A stretch of DNA of 64,000 nucleotides from Sphagnum compactum (GCA_965153455.1 OZ234495.1:18658875-18722874), one strand, 5' to 3'; positions 26,056-37,250 are shown, numbered from the stretch's first letter. Notes: generated from the letters alone by a model not told the origin. Made by a program: numbers and translations.

Positions 26056-27022
26056 TCACAGTGCTTCACGGCCAGGTGGCCTTAATTGCCGCCAATCCCT
26101 TCCTTGATTCCTCCACTGATCCCTTCCTTGGAACCCTTGCTTGCTGTCCGGTTGTTGTGACTGCCTGTCCACAACTATCTTTGCACTTTGCTTTACACTG
26201 GGCATAGATGTCATCACAGCAGTGGTGGCTGCCTCTGTTTTGACAACAACAATCTTCTCAGTTTTCAGCTTCTTTCTTAAGGGTTCATCATTAGCATACA
26301 CTGCTGCTGCTGCTGCTGCTGCAGATTCTTTCTCTTGTTGTGATTTTGTGCTGAGTTCTCTTGACATCTCCCCATTTGCAGTGCTCATCCCCTGCCTGGA
26401 CAAAACACAAGATTGTTCTTGACAAGCATGAGTTCAATGCTTGAGACATAAGAAGAAATTTCCAGAATGTTATGCTCTGGTTCCAAGCAAACCCCAAATT
26501 TCTATTTCCATTTGCAAGCTCTCAAAGGTGGAGAAGTACACATGCCAACATAAGCCAATAGAGCCTCTCCCATTTGAGTTTCAGCATGGCAAAGTTCTGA
26601 AAAGAAGATTCGATAACTGGAGAGCAATCTCCACTTGCAAAAGAAGATCCTCAACCAAAGCTGTGAGGGATGGAATAGGTTGAAGGGGAGAGAAATAGTC
26701 CCTACCTGAGCTTTTGTCGTCTCATCTCCACCTCCTCAACGATCTTTTCCACTGCTGGATTGAAGTTCTGGAAGGACATCCTGCCTAGGGTTGCACTGGG
26801 CTTGGGATCCCCTTCCACAATGACTACACATTTGCGGGAAGCAGCTGCCGTGTTGTGACCTGGTGCCACCCAGTGGCTGTCATCCTCCACACTACTCTCT
26901 TCCTCCTCTTGCTGCTGCTTTTCCAAAGCTTCCTCCCTCTTTCTGGCTCGTTGCATGAACTTCAGTCCCTGCAGCCGCCCAGACAACAGCTGCTGCTTGG
27001 ATGATGGTAGACTCCCTTCCAT
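26056..27022 (-). CDS. MPP6: M-phase phosphoprotein 6 (MPP6) homologue, two exons
   Basis: MPP6 proteins bind RNA and assist the nuclear RNA exosome (with RRP6/MTR4) in 5.8S rRNA maturation and RNA surveillance. The CDS is 27,022-26,706 joined to 26,395-26,056, giving 218 residues. The donor reads CTCAG|GTAGGG and the acceptor TTTGTCCAG|GCAGG; the junction codon is an Arg split 2+1. Residues 17-26 carry LQGLKFMQRA, matching the family's N-terminal LKFMQR motif. Residues 79-94 carry LGRMSFQNFNPAVEKI, the diagnostic MPP6 box. An acidic/Gln stretch lies at 36-49. The C-terminal exon has a 7-Ala run (131-137), a basic cluster LRKKLKTEK (about 145-153, probable NLS) and an Arg/Gln/Gly-rich tail. 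It is longer than the roughly 160-residue human protein, mostly in this tail. Identity rests on these motifs; the exact role here is inferred. Confidence 0.88.
26396..26705 (-). other. MPP6 intron
   Basis: A 310 bp GT-AG intron (donor 26,705-26,704, acceptor 26,397-26,396) interrupts MPP6 after residue 105. Splicing keeps the frame, joining AG to G as an Arg codon. Confidence 0.85.
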
Positions 27023-27840
27023 GCTCTCCTCCTCCTCCTCTTCTCTCTCTCTCTCTCTCTCTCTCCTCCCTTTCCTATCTTATACCTTCACCAATTCCAA
27101 ATCCTCTCCCCCCAAAAAAAAAACAGACAAAAAATCTGAGAGACATTACGTGCTCTTGTCAAATTCCGGCATCCTCCTCATCGTCCTCACTACTTCTTTG
27201 CACTTCAATGAAAACTCCCCCGAGATCGAAACCCCCGATCACGACAACGGCCGAACCAAACGGAGCCAAAAAAAACCTACAAAACGCAACAAGAAGAAAG
27301 GACCAAGCCAAATCCGCGAGAAGCCAAAGCGACGAAATCCGTAGTACCGCGACAGACGAGAGAATCCAAGACGCGCAAGAACTCGCTGGCTGCTCCGTTT
27401 TCGCGAGTATCTTCTGTGTGCGGTAGCACTCGCTCTCAGCGGCACAGCCCTCGCCAGGGGAGGAAGACGAGACGGGTCGCCCGGTTCCTTCCCGGGTCGA
27501 AGGATGGGGGTGGTCTAGGCGATTGGAAGTTTCGGATAGCCACAAAACACACACCATTTCTCCGGGCTCTCATTGGCTAAAACTTTTTATTTCCTCATTT
27601 CTCGACCTATGAGAGGTTTTTGGCGAGTAAATGGCGAAACGGCGGACCCCAAGGATCGCTGGGGGAGGCGAGGAGGAGGATCACCAAACCCTAGATTCTC
27701 GCGCGTCTCGTGCATTGTCCCTTGCTTCGTGGAGGACGTTTTCCCAGGTCGTCTTTGCGTTCGTTCTGATCGCAGCTTTCTGCTGCTTGCAGTAGTGTGG
27801 TTAGCCGGACGAGGAGTGCGGGAGGAGGTTCAGAAATTGA
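27023..27840. promoter_or_regulatory. GC-rich MPP6 upstream region, probably bidirectional
   Basis: Directly upstream of the MPP6 start there is a (CT/CTC)n tract (about 27,027-27,066 on the plus strand), then a GC-rich block (27,150-27,840) rich in CG dinucleotides. The plus-strand side leads into another candidate transcript with a telo-box-like TTTAGGGTTT at 27,844-27,853. This resembles a shared promoter between divergent transcripts. No TATA box is obvious. Confidence 0.5.
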
Positions 27841-27854
27841 AGGTTTAGGGTTTG

Positions 27855-28012
27855 GAAATGACCACAACAATGGTGAGCGAGCTCAAGAAGAAGAAGAAGA
27901 AGAAGAAGAAGAAGAGGGCATGAAGAAGGCTAACGCCACAACAACGGTGAGCTCGCTCTTGAAGAACAAGGAAGAGGTATGAAGAAGGCCACAACAACGA
28001 CCGGTGAGCTAG
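27855..28012 (+). repeat. Imperfect triplicated ACAACAAYGGTGAGC segment
   Basis: Three copies of a CCACAACAA..GGTGAGCKAGCT segment occur, with GTGAGC at 27,873, 27,947 and 28,004; the first and second are followed by AAG-rich or GAAGAA-rich sequence including an (AAG)n run at about 27,885-27,915. Each copy contains a good match to a 5' splice-site consensus. If this is the 5' end of a plus-strand transcript, three alternative donors would be present. Confidence 0.5.
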
Positions 28013-29073
28013 CTTCTCTTGGCTACCAAATTTATTTATTTCTTGCAGCAACAACCCTAAACTGCACAAATCATGTTGAAGAATATGTTCCTCTTCTTCC
28101 ACTTGTTCTTCCTTTTGAATTCTGGTGTTAAGAACACAATATGATGCATGTTGTCATATTTCTTCGAAGATTGATTTGGTTTCGGGGTTGAGATGCATTT
28201 TGCCTCACATATGCGCTGGAGAACATCCCTGTTGCCATAATTTATGTGTCTTGTCTTCCAGAGTTCCAACTTCCCGTGCCATCATTTATAGATGCAGGCA
28301 TCTCCAGAGTTGTCTGCCGTAGTAGACTCCTGACTTTTTGCTATTGAATTGTGTGTGTTTTCTCTGTGTAGATTTGAGTTTCTGCAACCTATGTTCAAGG
28401 CATTGATTGATGAAGGAGCACTGCTGCATGGAGCCAGTTTTTTTTGCCCTCTCTTTCCGGTCTGATATTGGGATCTCTTCCATCTTAATCTCACTCTTTC
28501 CCATTGAGTTTTTTCTTTGAAATATACAAACACTGCAAGGCTGCTGGCAGCAGTCTTTGATACCTCTTACCAATCACTGTCCATGTGCTGGATGGAGGTC
28601 AAACTTACTGAGCATTGTCTTGTTGGTTGTCTGATTGATCATGTACCATGGAATTGTCCAAGCCCCTGCTCATAATGTTGGGTAAGGTGGCAGGTGAGCC
28701 CAATAGGGTGAGCTAGGTAACATGCACCCAACATAATGGGGCAAGGGTGAGACAATTCCATGGCATTAGGGTTTGGGGTGACAAAAGGTTTAATTTTTAG
28801 AGGTGGCAATGCAGGCATGTGTGGTAATTGCAATTGGGAGTCCAATACCTTTGTATTGCTGCCTGGCACCAGTGCTTCTGCTTTTTGTTGGCCTTTGTTG
28901 ACTGCTTCAGTCTTCAGGTAAGGCTCTCTGTATTAATTGCTGCCTCTGTATTATTGAGTCTTCATTCCACAGCATATATTCAAAGAAAATACATTAATCA
29001 ACAATACAGAGAAATTTATTTTCATGTTAAGTATGTTGGAAAACTAATAGTTTTTTTAATTTTGTTCATGCAG

Positions 29074-29410
29074 AGGGTGAAAAGTATTATCAAACAAAGA
29101 GTTGAAGAATCATGAATCTGGTTTGTAATTGTGATGTTTGTGACATAACAATTCAAGCAGGGAGGAGCATGGATGAACATGATGCTGGACAAATCCACAA
29201 AGCATTGAAGGATGCATTATCACACATGACAGGAGAAGAATTTCTTCAATTTCGGGAAAGATTGAAAAGCAAAACCTTAATCGCAAACGGGCAGCAAAGA
29301 CTGATACCGTTCTGGAAGAGATTCAACAAGTGCAACCAAACATGGATACTATTCCAGATGATATTCTACAAGTTCTACCTAACATAAAAAGAGTTAAGGT
29401 TTCTCCATGA
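29074..29410 (+). pseudogene. Frameshifted U1/matrin-type zinc-finger coding segment
   Basis: Three consecutive plus-strand frames read as one protein. Frame A (from 29,074, right after an acceptor-like TTTTGTTCATGCAG) gives RVKSIIKQRVEES then a stop. Frame B (29,112 on) gives CDVCDITIQAGRSMDEH with a Cys-x2-Cys-x12-His-x5-His finger (Cys7, Cys10, His23, His29), followed by a helical ALKDALSHMTGEEFLQFRER. Frame C (about 29,276-29,410) gives NLNRKRAAKTDTVLEEIQ and ends KRVKVSP-stop. Both frame changes go the same way, as if one base were missing each time. The finger spacing is that of U1-type RNA-binding zinc fingers, but I do not recognise the full protein. It may be a pseudogene, an assembly error, or two exons or isoforms I cannot resolve. 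Confidence 0.45.
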
Positions 29411-31170
29411 TAACGATGGAGTTTTCATCTGTTGGTGGTTTTTGTTTCACTCCAGCCACAGGTATATTTTGTCAGCAGTCATGTGGTAATGACACTAAAT
29501 TTGCCATGGAATTTGGTGAATCAAACCCTTGTGTTTAACAAAGACATTGAGGGGCAGTTGCATGATGGTCTGACTGTTTCACAGATCCAGTAGTCTAAGG
29601 CAGCTTGTAAATAGGTAGTTCTTGCAAACTTTTTCATGAACTTCTGAACTTCTTAAGGATTTTGGATTAAGGTTTTCCACTCATACTATGGAAGGAAGTG
29701 TCCAATTTGATCTTTGGAGAACACTTAAACTTTGGAGAAGTTCATCAATCTCAGAAGTTTGTCACATATTGTACTAAAATTTTCAGTTTCTCTTTGTTGT
29801 TGAGTGGGACGAGTTGTTCATGGACTATTGCTAAAGACAAATGAACATGGTGGAGGAGAGATGTCTGGGCAGGCAATATGGACACTACAAACCAAGCTCC
29901 TCGTAATTGAACTCTGCTGTATCTGCACATTTTTCTTGAGAGAGCAGGTGCAACAATTGGCTTCCCTCCCAATTGCCCATCCCCTTGGCCTTTTTTATTT
30001 TGCTTGTTTACTCGCTGGTTACAAGATTACCAATGAGATGTCAGGATGTTGGTCATGTGAAGGATAACATGTTCAGGGAGGGAGAATGGCGCTATTCAAT
30101 CTTTGCACAGGCCATTGCTCTTATATTTCCCAACTGCAAAATCCATGTTTCGAAGTCCCTCCAATCATCAAAATCAACAACTTTCTGTGCAGCATCTTCA
30201 TAGCCTCAACTAGGCTTACAAACAGGACTTCTCAGTCTACTATTCAGAGCAGTGTAGCGTGAAGCTCAAGTTGAAATCAAGCAGAGTTCACTAGTACAGC
30301 TTTCATGCCCTGATTAAGCCAGAAATACATCTAGGGGAGCACAAAAGCTAGAGAAGAAGAGGATGCAAACTCATGATCTCAATGGCTGTGAGATTGAAGG
30401 TTGTGTGGGGGAGGAGTTGAATGCAGAATAAAAGCTCCTGAGACAGACCTTAGCTTGCCTGCAGGCACAACCATGGTTTCTTCACTACATTTTGTGCGAC
30501 AAATCTTGTCACGTGCATTCTGATGAAAAATTTCCAAATTGGCAGCAACAACAACACTTGTAAAAATTGTCATGAACTGCAGAAGGTTGGTAACATGTGA
30601 ACACCACCATACCGAAGAGACTACTGCTGCAGAGAAATCTCTAAATAGTAATTTCTCATTCAAGCCTGCAACTGCAAACCCTACCCCAGTGAACACTGGA
30701 AAATCTTCATCAAAGAGAGCATGCAAAGGAGTGCAGAGATAAATGTCAGAGAGGTTTGTTACCAACAGACCCAATTCTCTCACATGGAAAGACAAAGAGA
30801 ACCTTTTTCTGAACCCCCAAGATCCATGCTGCCTGAGAGAAAAGCAGAAGCACAAAAGAGGAACTCACTTGCAAACAACCCTATAAGCTTCTTCTTCTTC
30901 TTCTTCTTCTTCTTCTCCAGAACCCAGCAATGTGATGGACGATTCAGAACCCATAAAAATTTCTACAACCTTACCAGAGCTGATTCTTCCATACCCAATT
31001 TCCCAATTTTGATTTTGATTTTGATTGAACTTTCAATGATCGATTTATTCAAAAATTCAATACCTCCTGCATGCATCCGAGGTCTAAACATTATCAAACC
31101 ACCTTGCTGCACCCCTTACTCATCAAAGGCTTTCCAGCGGTTCAAAGAATATGTCAATTGAAGCAACTCC
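29411..31170. other. Gene-island flank with no firm gene
   Basis: A 158-codon minus frame at 30,379-30,855 and several plus frames are open but match nothing I know. On the minus strand a short ATG-initiated segment at 30,954-30,870 (MGSESSITLLGSG, a nine-Glu run, then AYRVVC) ends at a good GTGAGT donor. The only nearby acceptor would make a 36-nt intron, which is too short for a plant. It is therefore only a candidate first exon. A (TTC)n tract lies at 30,889-30,915. Confidence 0.4.
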
Positions 31171-33185
31171 GATTTGGGAGATCTCAATGTTACAAAACAA
31201 AATGAAACAAAATAATTGCCTTCCTTCATAGATGGATTATGATTTGAACTCGAGAATGAGATATTGTGGGTGCAAATGTTTGGTGAATAGGATTGTGTAA
31301 ATGTCGAAATTTGACATAAGATTGTTTCAAAAACACGTTTTACCAAAAATCTTTCTTTATAATTTTTAGCCACCTTCAAGAACACAAATCTTCCACACAT
31401 TAATTTAGTGCAATCCATTGCATTATGAAATCTCTAGAGGTCAATTGAAATCATAACCAAAAAAAAAAACATAAAAACACAAAAATAAATGCAAACAATT
31501 TTAAAAATTGATGCATGAATGTTTTGTATCAAAATGAATGAATGAAAAATGATTAACATCCTCACTGATGTTGTAAATATTAAATATTTTTAAAACGTGC
31601 CAAACAATTCAAAAAATGTTATATTATAAGCCAAAAAATGCATTGTAATAAAAAAATAAATAATTTGGCATTGGGGTGTTGAATTTGTTAAAGTAACTAA
31701 TATAATTGGATTTAAAAAAATTAATGGGTTCACTTGGTATCAATTGACATTTTTAAACAATATTTTTAATTATCAAATTACTAGGGTATTATTTTTGGCT
31801 TTACCCACTTATTATGCATAAGGGTTGATTTTTGGAACATTTTGACTTGATAACCTCTTAATACGCACCCATTATGCCAAAGGTCAATTTTTAAAAATAC
31901 CCATCTAAAACACACACTTGAAAACCACCTAATATCATGCCAAGGGAAGTTTTTAAGTTGATTTTGTCGTATTTAGTTTTAGGGTTACATTTGTCATGTG
32001 GCATTTTGATATCCTTCAAACCAATTTGCATCATATCTATCCACCACAAACCCAACCCCAAATTCATTTCCATTTATTTTTATTTTTCGATTCGCAACAA
32101 TATCAAAGTGGAAAATAACAAAGATTTGAAGCAAAGGATTGATGCAAATGGGGAGGATGGAATTATAACAAAAACTTTGTTAATAACAAATGTTAAATAG
32201 ATATGCAACAATGAAACTGATGCTTTAAGGTGGGAATGATTCTTCAACTTTGTTAAAACTTTAAATAAAGAGTAATGTTTAAAGTAGGTTTAAGTAGATT
32301 CATGGGAATTCAAGCAATGTCATAGTCTACTTGATAACCCTTATGTAGATTATAAGTAGATGAAATATTACTTTTTTTAAATTTTGAATTAATGGGGATT
32401 TAAAATGTACTTGTGATTTTTCATTGTTTTCATATTCTAATTTTTTTTTAAAATCTAGCTTGTAGGGTAAAAGTAGGCTTGAAAAAAATATTTACCAATC
32501 AATTTTAAACCTACTTGTTACCTACTTTTATTATACTAATTTTTTTCAAAATTTATACTCAACTTACTATAAACCTGATATAGGTAGAGACATTTTCAAA
32601 ATGAAAGATAAAAAACTTCCCAATCTACTTTCTTGTGTTTTTGTTAAAAACTATCATATTTTGAAATGGGATTTTAGACGGACTACTTTTTTGGCGTATT
32701 TTAATGTTCTTTCACCCTATTGTACTTCATGTAAATGCTAATTGTTTTTACAATATATACTTGTTTAATTTTTCTAAATTAAAATGTGCCATTTGCATTG
32801 GTATATGATGGCCTAAATCCATAACATTTGGATTGTTTAGTCCATTAAACTAGTATCAAAATTGAAAATCCCATTATCATTGTTAATAATTTACTATAGA
32901 TAAGTGGTGAATACATACATGTTATATGAATACGTAACTTTGATTTGAGAGATGATTCACATACAATGATGAAACTATTCATATTTCATGTGGAGAATCT
33001 TGATATAACTTGTACTAACAAGTATTTTAAAAAGACCAACCCATCCAATATTGGTTTAAATGTATTCAATAATTATAGGAGGGAATAAGGGAAATAAAAG
33101 TTTGAGAAACAATTGACTAATTTCAATGACTTGATTTGTAATGAAGAAAGGTGTAGATTAAAATGAAGGTCGGTTTGTACATTTT
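31171..33185. other. AT-rich intergenic DNA; nothing recognised
   Basis: Poly-A/T runs and AT-rich sequence dominate. Around 32,280-32,590 the motif GTAGRTTTAAGTAGATT recurs loosely. No coding signal is seen on either strand. Confidence 0.6.
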
Positions 33186-33189
33186 ACAA

Positions 33190-33560
33190 TTGAAAATGTT
33201 GGGTTTGAGACCCTCCAATTTAAGGTCTAAGGAATATTCTCAAAAATTAAAACTCGTTATTTTCAATATTGGGTCAAAAAATTTCGACCAATAGTTTGAG
33301 TCTAGTGAGTCCAAGCTTTTATAAAAACCTCTAGTTTCAATTTTAGGCTAGGGATGATTTTAGCTTATTTTTTAGGACAATTGCAAAGTTGATTTCTAAG
33401 CATTGTTGAATATTTTTGATTTTATCATTCACAAATTGTTCCCACCAAGTTTGCATTGAATTCCTTTAATTTCCGAAAAAATTGCCCAACCTATTCCCAA
33501 GAGCAATATTATGAAAATATTGTATATATTGTGTGGTTATAATAAGTAATTAAGAAGGGC
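33190..33560. repeat. Dispersed repeat family R2, copy 1
   Basis: It shares an ordered series of boxes with 34,850-35,330: AATCTT/ATATTCTCAAAAATTRAAACT, then GACCAAYARTTT, GTCYARTGRGTYCAA, CTTTTATAAAAA, TTTAGGYYARGG and GTTCCCACCA. The two copies are about 1.65 kb apart in the same orientation. Confidence 0.7.
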
Positions 33561-34145
33561 ATGCATACAAATTTTTTTTTTCTTTTGATTGGCCCATCAT
33601 TAAAAAAACTCAAACCTCTAAGCGTTGGCACTCCCCAAACAAAAAGGTTTTGCACTTTGCATTCTCAAAACAAAAATATAGAAATGTTTTCTTTTGATTA
33701 CTTTTATAATTGTCAAAAAAATGTATAATATGGGATAAAAAGGTGGTGAAAGAAATTGGGCCTCTTAGTTGTTAAAATATCACCTCATTTCTTGAACATA
33801 ATTTTTATTATTAAAAGTGTTAGTCATCATTTTTTGCCTAATGGCAAAGATCACCACACTTTTATTTGAGACACTTTGTAATGAGGATACTTACAAAAGC
33901 ATAAGGGAACATCACACTTGTATCCCATATGCTTTACTCAAACTTTAAAGAAACCAATGTTGGGTGGCTTTCACATTTCTTAGAGACTTATCAAGGTTGT
34001 TTTTTAGAAGGCATTAAGAGAACTAGCCAATTCTTGAGAAAAAACATGTTGAAATTTTTTAATCTTTGCCCCGATTTTCAAATTTACCCAAAACAAGAAT
34101 TGGGAGTTCTCAATCAACCCAATTTTCACAAACCATTATCCTCAA

Positions 34146-34205
34146 TGAGGATTTGAACCTAAGACCTCCTAAAAGAGGAAGTGAATTTTAATTAGTTAAC
34201 ACAAC
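34146..34205 (-). repeat. tRNA-like (SINE-type) promoter module, minus strand
   Basis: On the minus strand the segment reads a weak A-box (GTTAACTAATTAAAATTC), an 'AGGAGGTCTTA' spacer and a perfect-looking B-box GGTTCAAATCC (34,159-34,149). This layout is that of an RNA polymerase III internal promoter in a tRNA or tRNA-derived SINE. The flanks do not form an acceptor stem, so it is not a functional tRNA. Confidence 0.5.
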
Positions 34206-34324
34206 CTTCACATGTTTGAAAAGGTGGTGAAATGTTTTTAAAGCTTTTAGTATAAATCGTTGACCATGTGGCAACATCATGGACAATCATTTATCCTACA
34301 AATAAATATAAATTCCATCACACA

Positions 34325-34500
34325 TGAAATCGTGGTCTAGTGGTTAAGACATTGTATGTAACATGTTTTGGGTTTGAGTTCTCTTTAAAGACTCCACAAC
34401 ATAGTGCTAGGCACTAGCCTATGGTTTGAGAAGTGAGCCCTCACTTAGCCCTTTTTAATCTTCAACTATTAGGGTTGAGGGTGAGTGATACTTGGGGTAG
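34325..34500 (+). repeat. tRNA-derived SINE-like element, plus strand
   Basis: An A-box-like TGGTCTAGTGGTTAAG (about 34,333-34,348) is followed 22 bp later by a degenerate B-box GGTTTGAGTTC (34,371-34,381), the spacing and wording of tRNA-headed plant SINEs. A unique tail follows, containing AGTGCTAGGCACTAGCCTA and a AGTGAGCCCTCACTT palindrome. No cloverleaf can be completed. The 3' end is uncertain because no clear poly-A or short tandem tail is visible. Confidence 0.5.
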
Positions 34501-34539
34501 TTCAAGGGGGGTGGTTTTTATGTTTGGAAGGATTGCTAG

Positions 34540-34740
34540 TTTTGAAAGGGTGATATTGTTTTATGAAAAGTGATAATTGTTGGAGTTCAAGCTTGATAAT
34601 TGAACCAAACCCTTGCATAGTTATCAACTTTCAAAGGGTGACGGTTTTCACATGACATGATATCTATTGAGGTTCATGCCTGATAACTCATTTGAACCCT
34701 CACAAGATTATCAACTTTGTTTTAATACTCACTCAACATT
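34540..34740. repeat. ~100 bp diverged tandem repeat
   Basis: The pattern 'AAAGGGTGAYRKTTTT..ATGA..GAYAWT..GGTTCAWGCYTGATAA..TTGAACC' recurs twice (about 34,545-34,645 and 34,634-34,735), each copy ending in TTATCAACTTT. Confidence 0.55.
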
Positions 34741-34849
34741 AGAAGAAACCTATGTTAAAATGATTAGAAGGTTTGTTTATATTAATGTTGGTTAGTTTTT
34801 GGTTTTTACAAGAATTGTTGTGTATGGGTTTAAAGTTTTTTCAAAAGTA

Positions 34850-35330
34850 AAAGATCCTTAGGAAGTTTGTTATGAGTTTATGGAATCTTTTCAAAAATTG
34901 AAACTAGTTGGTTTCAAGGTCAAGTCAAATATTCTTGACCAACAATTTTGGGTCCAATGGGTTCAACTTTTATAAAAAATCTTTAGTTTCAAATTTAGGT
35001 CAAGGCTAGTTTTTACTTATTCTTGGGGATGGTTCAAAAGTTGATTTTTAAGTGGTTTTGATTTTTTTGTATTTTGATGTTCCCAAAATGTTCCCACCAT
35101 GTTTTCAAAAGGTTCTCATGGTGTTCCAAAAAACTCCCAAAATGTTTCCCAACAAGTTCCCAAAAGCAACAATAGGGAATGTAAACATAAGGGTGAAAAC
35201 ACACACTATGTACTATTTTCTAGAGATGTACATGTTTGAGTGTATCCCACCTCAAACTTTTGAGAGAATACGTACAACAATATTTTTGCACATTATGTTA
35301 AAATATAATTTAGGCAAAATATATTTGTAA
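34850..35330. repeat. Dispersed repeat family R2, copy 2
   Basis: Same box order as 33,190-33,560. Here it ends in a run of GTTCCCAA-like motifs (35,085-35,165: GATGTTCCCAAAATGTTCCC and variants). Similar GTTCCCAA/GTTCCCAC runs occur at 47,715-47,830 and, in reverse, at 49,315-49,360, suggesting more partial copies. Confidence 0.65.
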
Positions 35331-36965
35331 AAATTATTTCATTTCATTTTATAAAGTGAGAGATTGTAGTATATTTGTGGAAACAAATGTAATGTATTTG
35401 TGTATTCAAAAACATAACTATATTCCAAAAATAACTTAAATGATTTTTAATTTTTATGAAAGTTGAAAATATATTGAACCATGTCATTTCACATAGTTTG
35501 AACCATTTTTGGATACCATGTGAATAATTTTAAAATTTTCATTTCAAAAAATGAGTTTTAAAATCAAATATGAGATAAATATGTGGTGAATTAAAATTTG
35601 GACAAGTAATCATATTCACATGGAAAATGACAAGGATAGCTAGATGGGCCATATTTAAAATTTATTAAAATTGATTATTTTAATAACTAATGAACCTTTA
35701 AAATTAGTGTAGTTGAAACAAGACAATGACCATATTATACCAATAATGTATATTATAAATATACCCATGGATCCTTCAATATATATAATGAATTACATGA
35801 ACATCAGTTTTGTAAAAGTATCAATTGTATGGCCCAAAAACCAAAATTGATACCCAAAATTAACTATCCCATACTTTTGGAACAATTATATTGTATGTAT
35901 TATAATATTAAAAACCCAAAAGTGGCCAAAAGGGGGTCATTGTAGTGTGTTTTCACTCATAAGAATATTTAGATAACAATGGTTTGCACCCACATGGGCT
36001 CTATTTGAACTTGTATCTAACATAAGGAACAACCTAAGGAACATCACAACATATTTGTGTAAAAGCCATGATTTTAATGCTACCATTGGAGACGCCCTTA
36101 TATATTTAAAGCTTAAGGCCAATACTTATGACCTTAGAACCTTATAAATTAGACATAAGACTTTAAAACCTAGAAATCTTAAACATTATCTAAACCTAGG
36201 AATGTAGCTCCTACACCCTAAAAACTAGACCTTGTAATAAAATCCTTAAAACTTGTTAGGTCCGATTATTGATTGGGTTTGAATTCAAATCCATGAAAAC
36301 CCGCTAGGTTTGATTCTAAGGCCAAGTCTAGGTCGATGTAAAGTAGATGGGTCCTGTTCTTGGTTGGTTCTAGGTCCATGTAGATCCATTGGGTTTGGTT
36401 CTTAGACTTGGATTTGGACCTAAACCTGACTAGAAACCCAAAACTAACCAATATTGGTTTGCACCCTCAAGGAGATGCAAAATGCAAAAAGATCAAACGT
36501 TAAAGCTAGGTAGATTTTCAAGTTTAGGTTTGGGTCTTTAAATCTAGGTCTTTTTGGAATTTGAATTCAATTTAAGTTACAAATGTGTAATGTCATTCAA
36601 TATTTTCATTTGAATGAAACTTAATTTTCACAAAATCAATTCATTTTTCCCATTAGTTGATGGTTAGTGATAGGTAGTGTGCATGAGCATGGAGCCCAAG
36701 ATTAGTTGACATAAATGAAAGGGAATATTGTAATACCTTTACCATTTCGACCATAATAAAAATAAAAATAATTTCAAAAATTTCAAATTTCAAAAACTTT
36801 ACTAATTGTCGTATTGAAAGTTCTAAAATTTTAATTTTGAAGTTTCAAAATTTATGGATCGTCGTGTTCATTTCTCCATGAACACCTTTGATCTTAACCA
36901 TCACACGTGAATTCTAGTAACAAGTAACTACTTAAAATCACTAATTGCCTTAAATCATCATAATT
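35331..36965. other. AT-rich intergenic DNA with degenerate minisatellite
   Basis: Mostly AT-rich with no coding signal. At about 36,240-36,470 lies a degenerate GGTTYTAGGTCYAGRT repeat whose reverse complement resembles 7,380-7,570 (boxes such as GAACCAAACCC, GATCTAGACCCAA and ACCTTAGAACCAAACCT). Confidence 0.55.
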
Positions 36966-36969
36966 GATT

Positions 36970-37250
36970 GACTCATTTTGTGAAGGTCTAGTTTAACAAC
37001 ATTTAAACTACTTACTTATATAGCACCTCATTTTGTGCGGGTCTAGTTTAACAACATTTAAACTACTTACTTATGAGCACCTCATTTTTTGTGAGGGTCT
37101 AGTTTGACAACATTTAAACTACTTACTTATTAGCACCTCATTTTGTGAGGGTTTAGTTTAACAACATTTAAACTACTTACTTATGAGCACATCATTTGTG
37201 AGGGTCTCGTTTAACAACATTTAAACTACTTACTTATGAGCACCTATATA
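36970..37250. repeat. 53-56 bp tandem array, five copies
   Basis: The unit GTTTAACAACATTTAAACTA followed by CTTACTTATGAGCACCTCAT and TTTGTGAGGGTCTA starts at 36,991, 37,046, 37,102, 37,156 and 37,209. Copies differ by only a few bases, so the array is fairly young. Confidence 0.92.

Noticed and set aside
30379-30954. A two-exon minus-strand gene joining MGSESS..AYRVVC to the 158-codon frame at 30,855-30,379
   Set aside because: The junction would need a 36-nt intron, below the practical minimum for plants, and the downstream frame has no recognisable family. Only a candidate first exon is noted.
34325-34400. Functional tRNA gene
   Set aside because: A and B boxes are degenerate and no acceptor, D or anticodon stem can be drawn.
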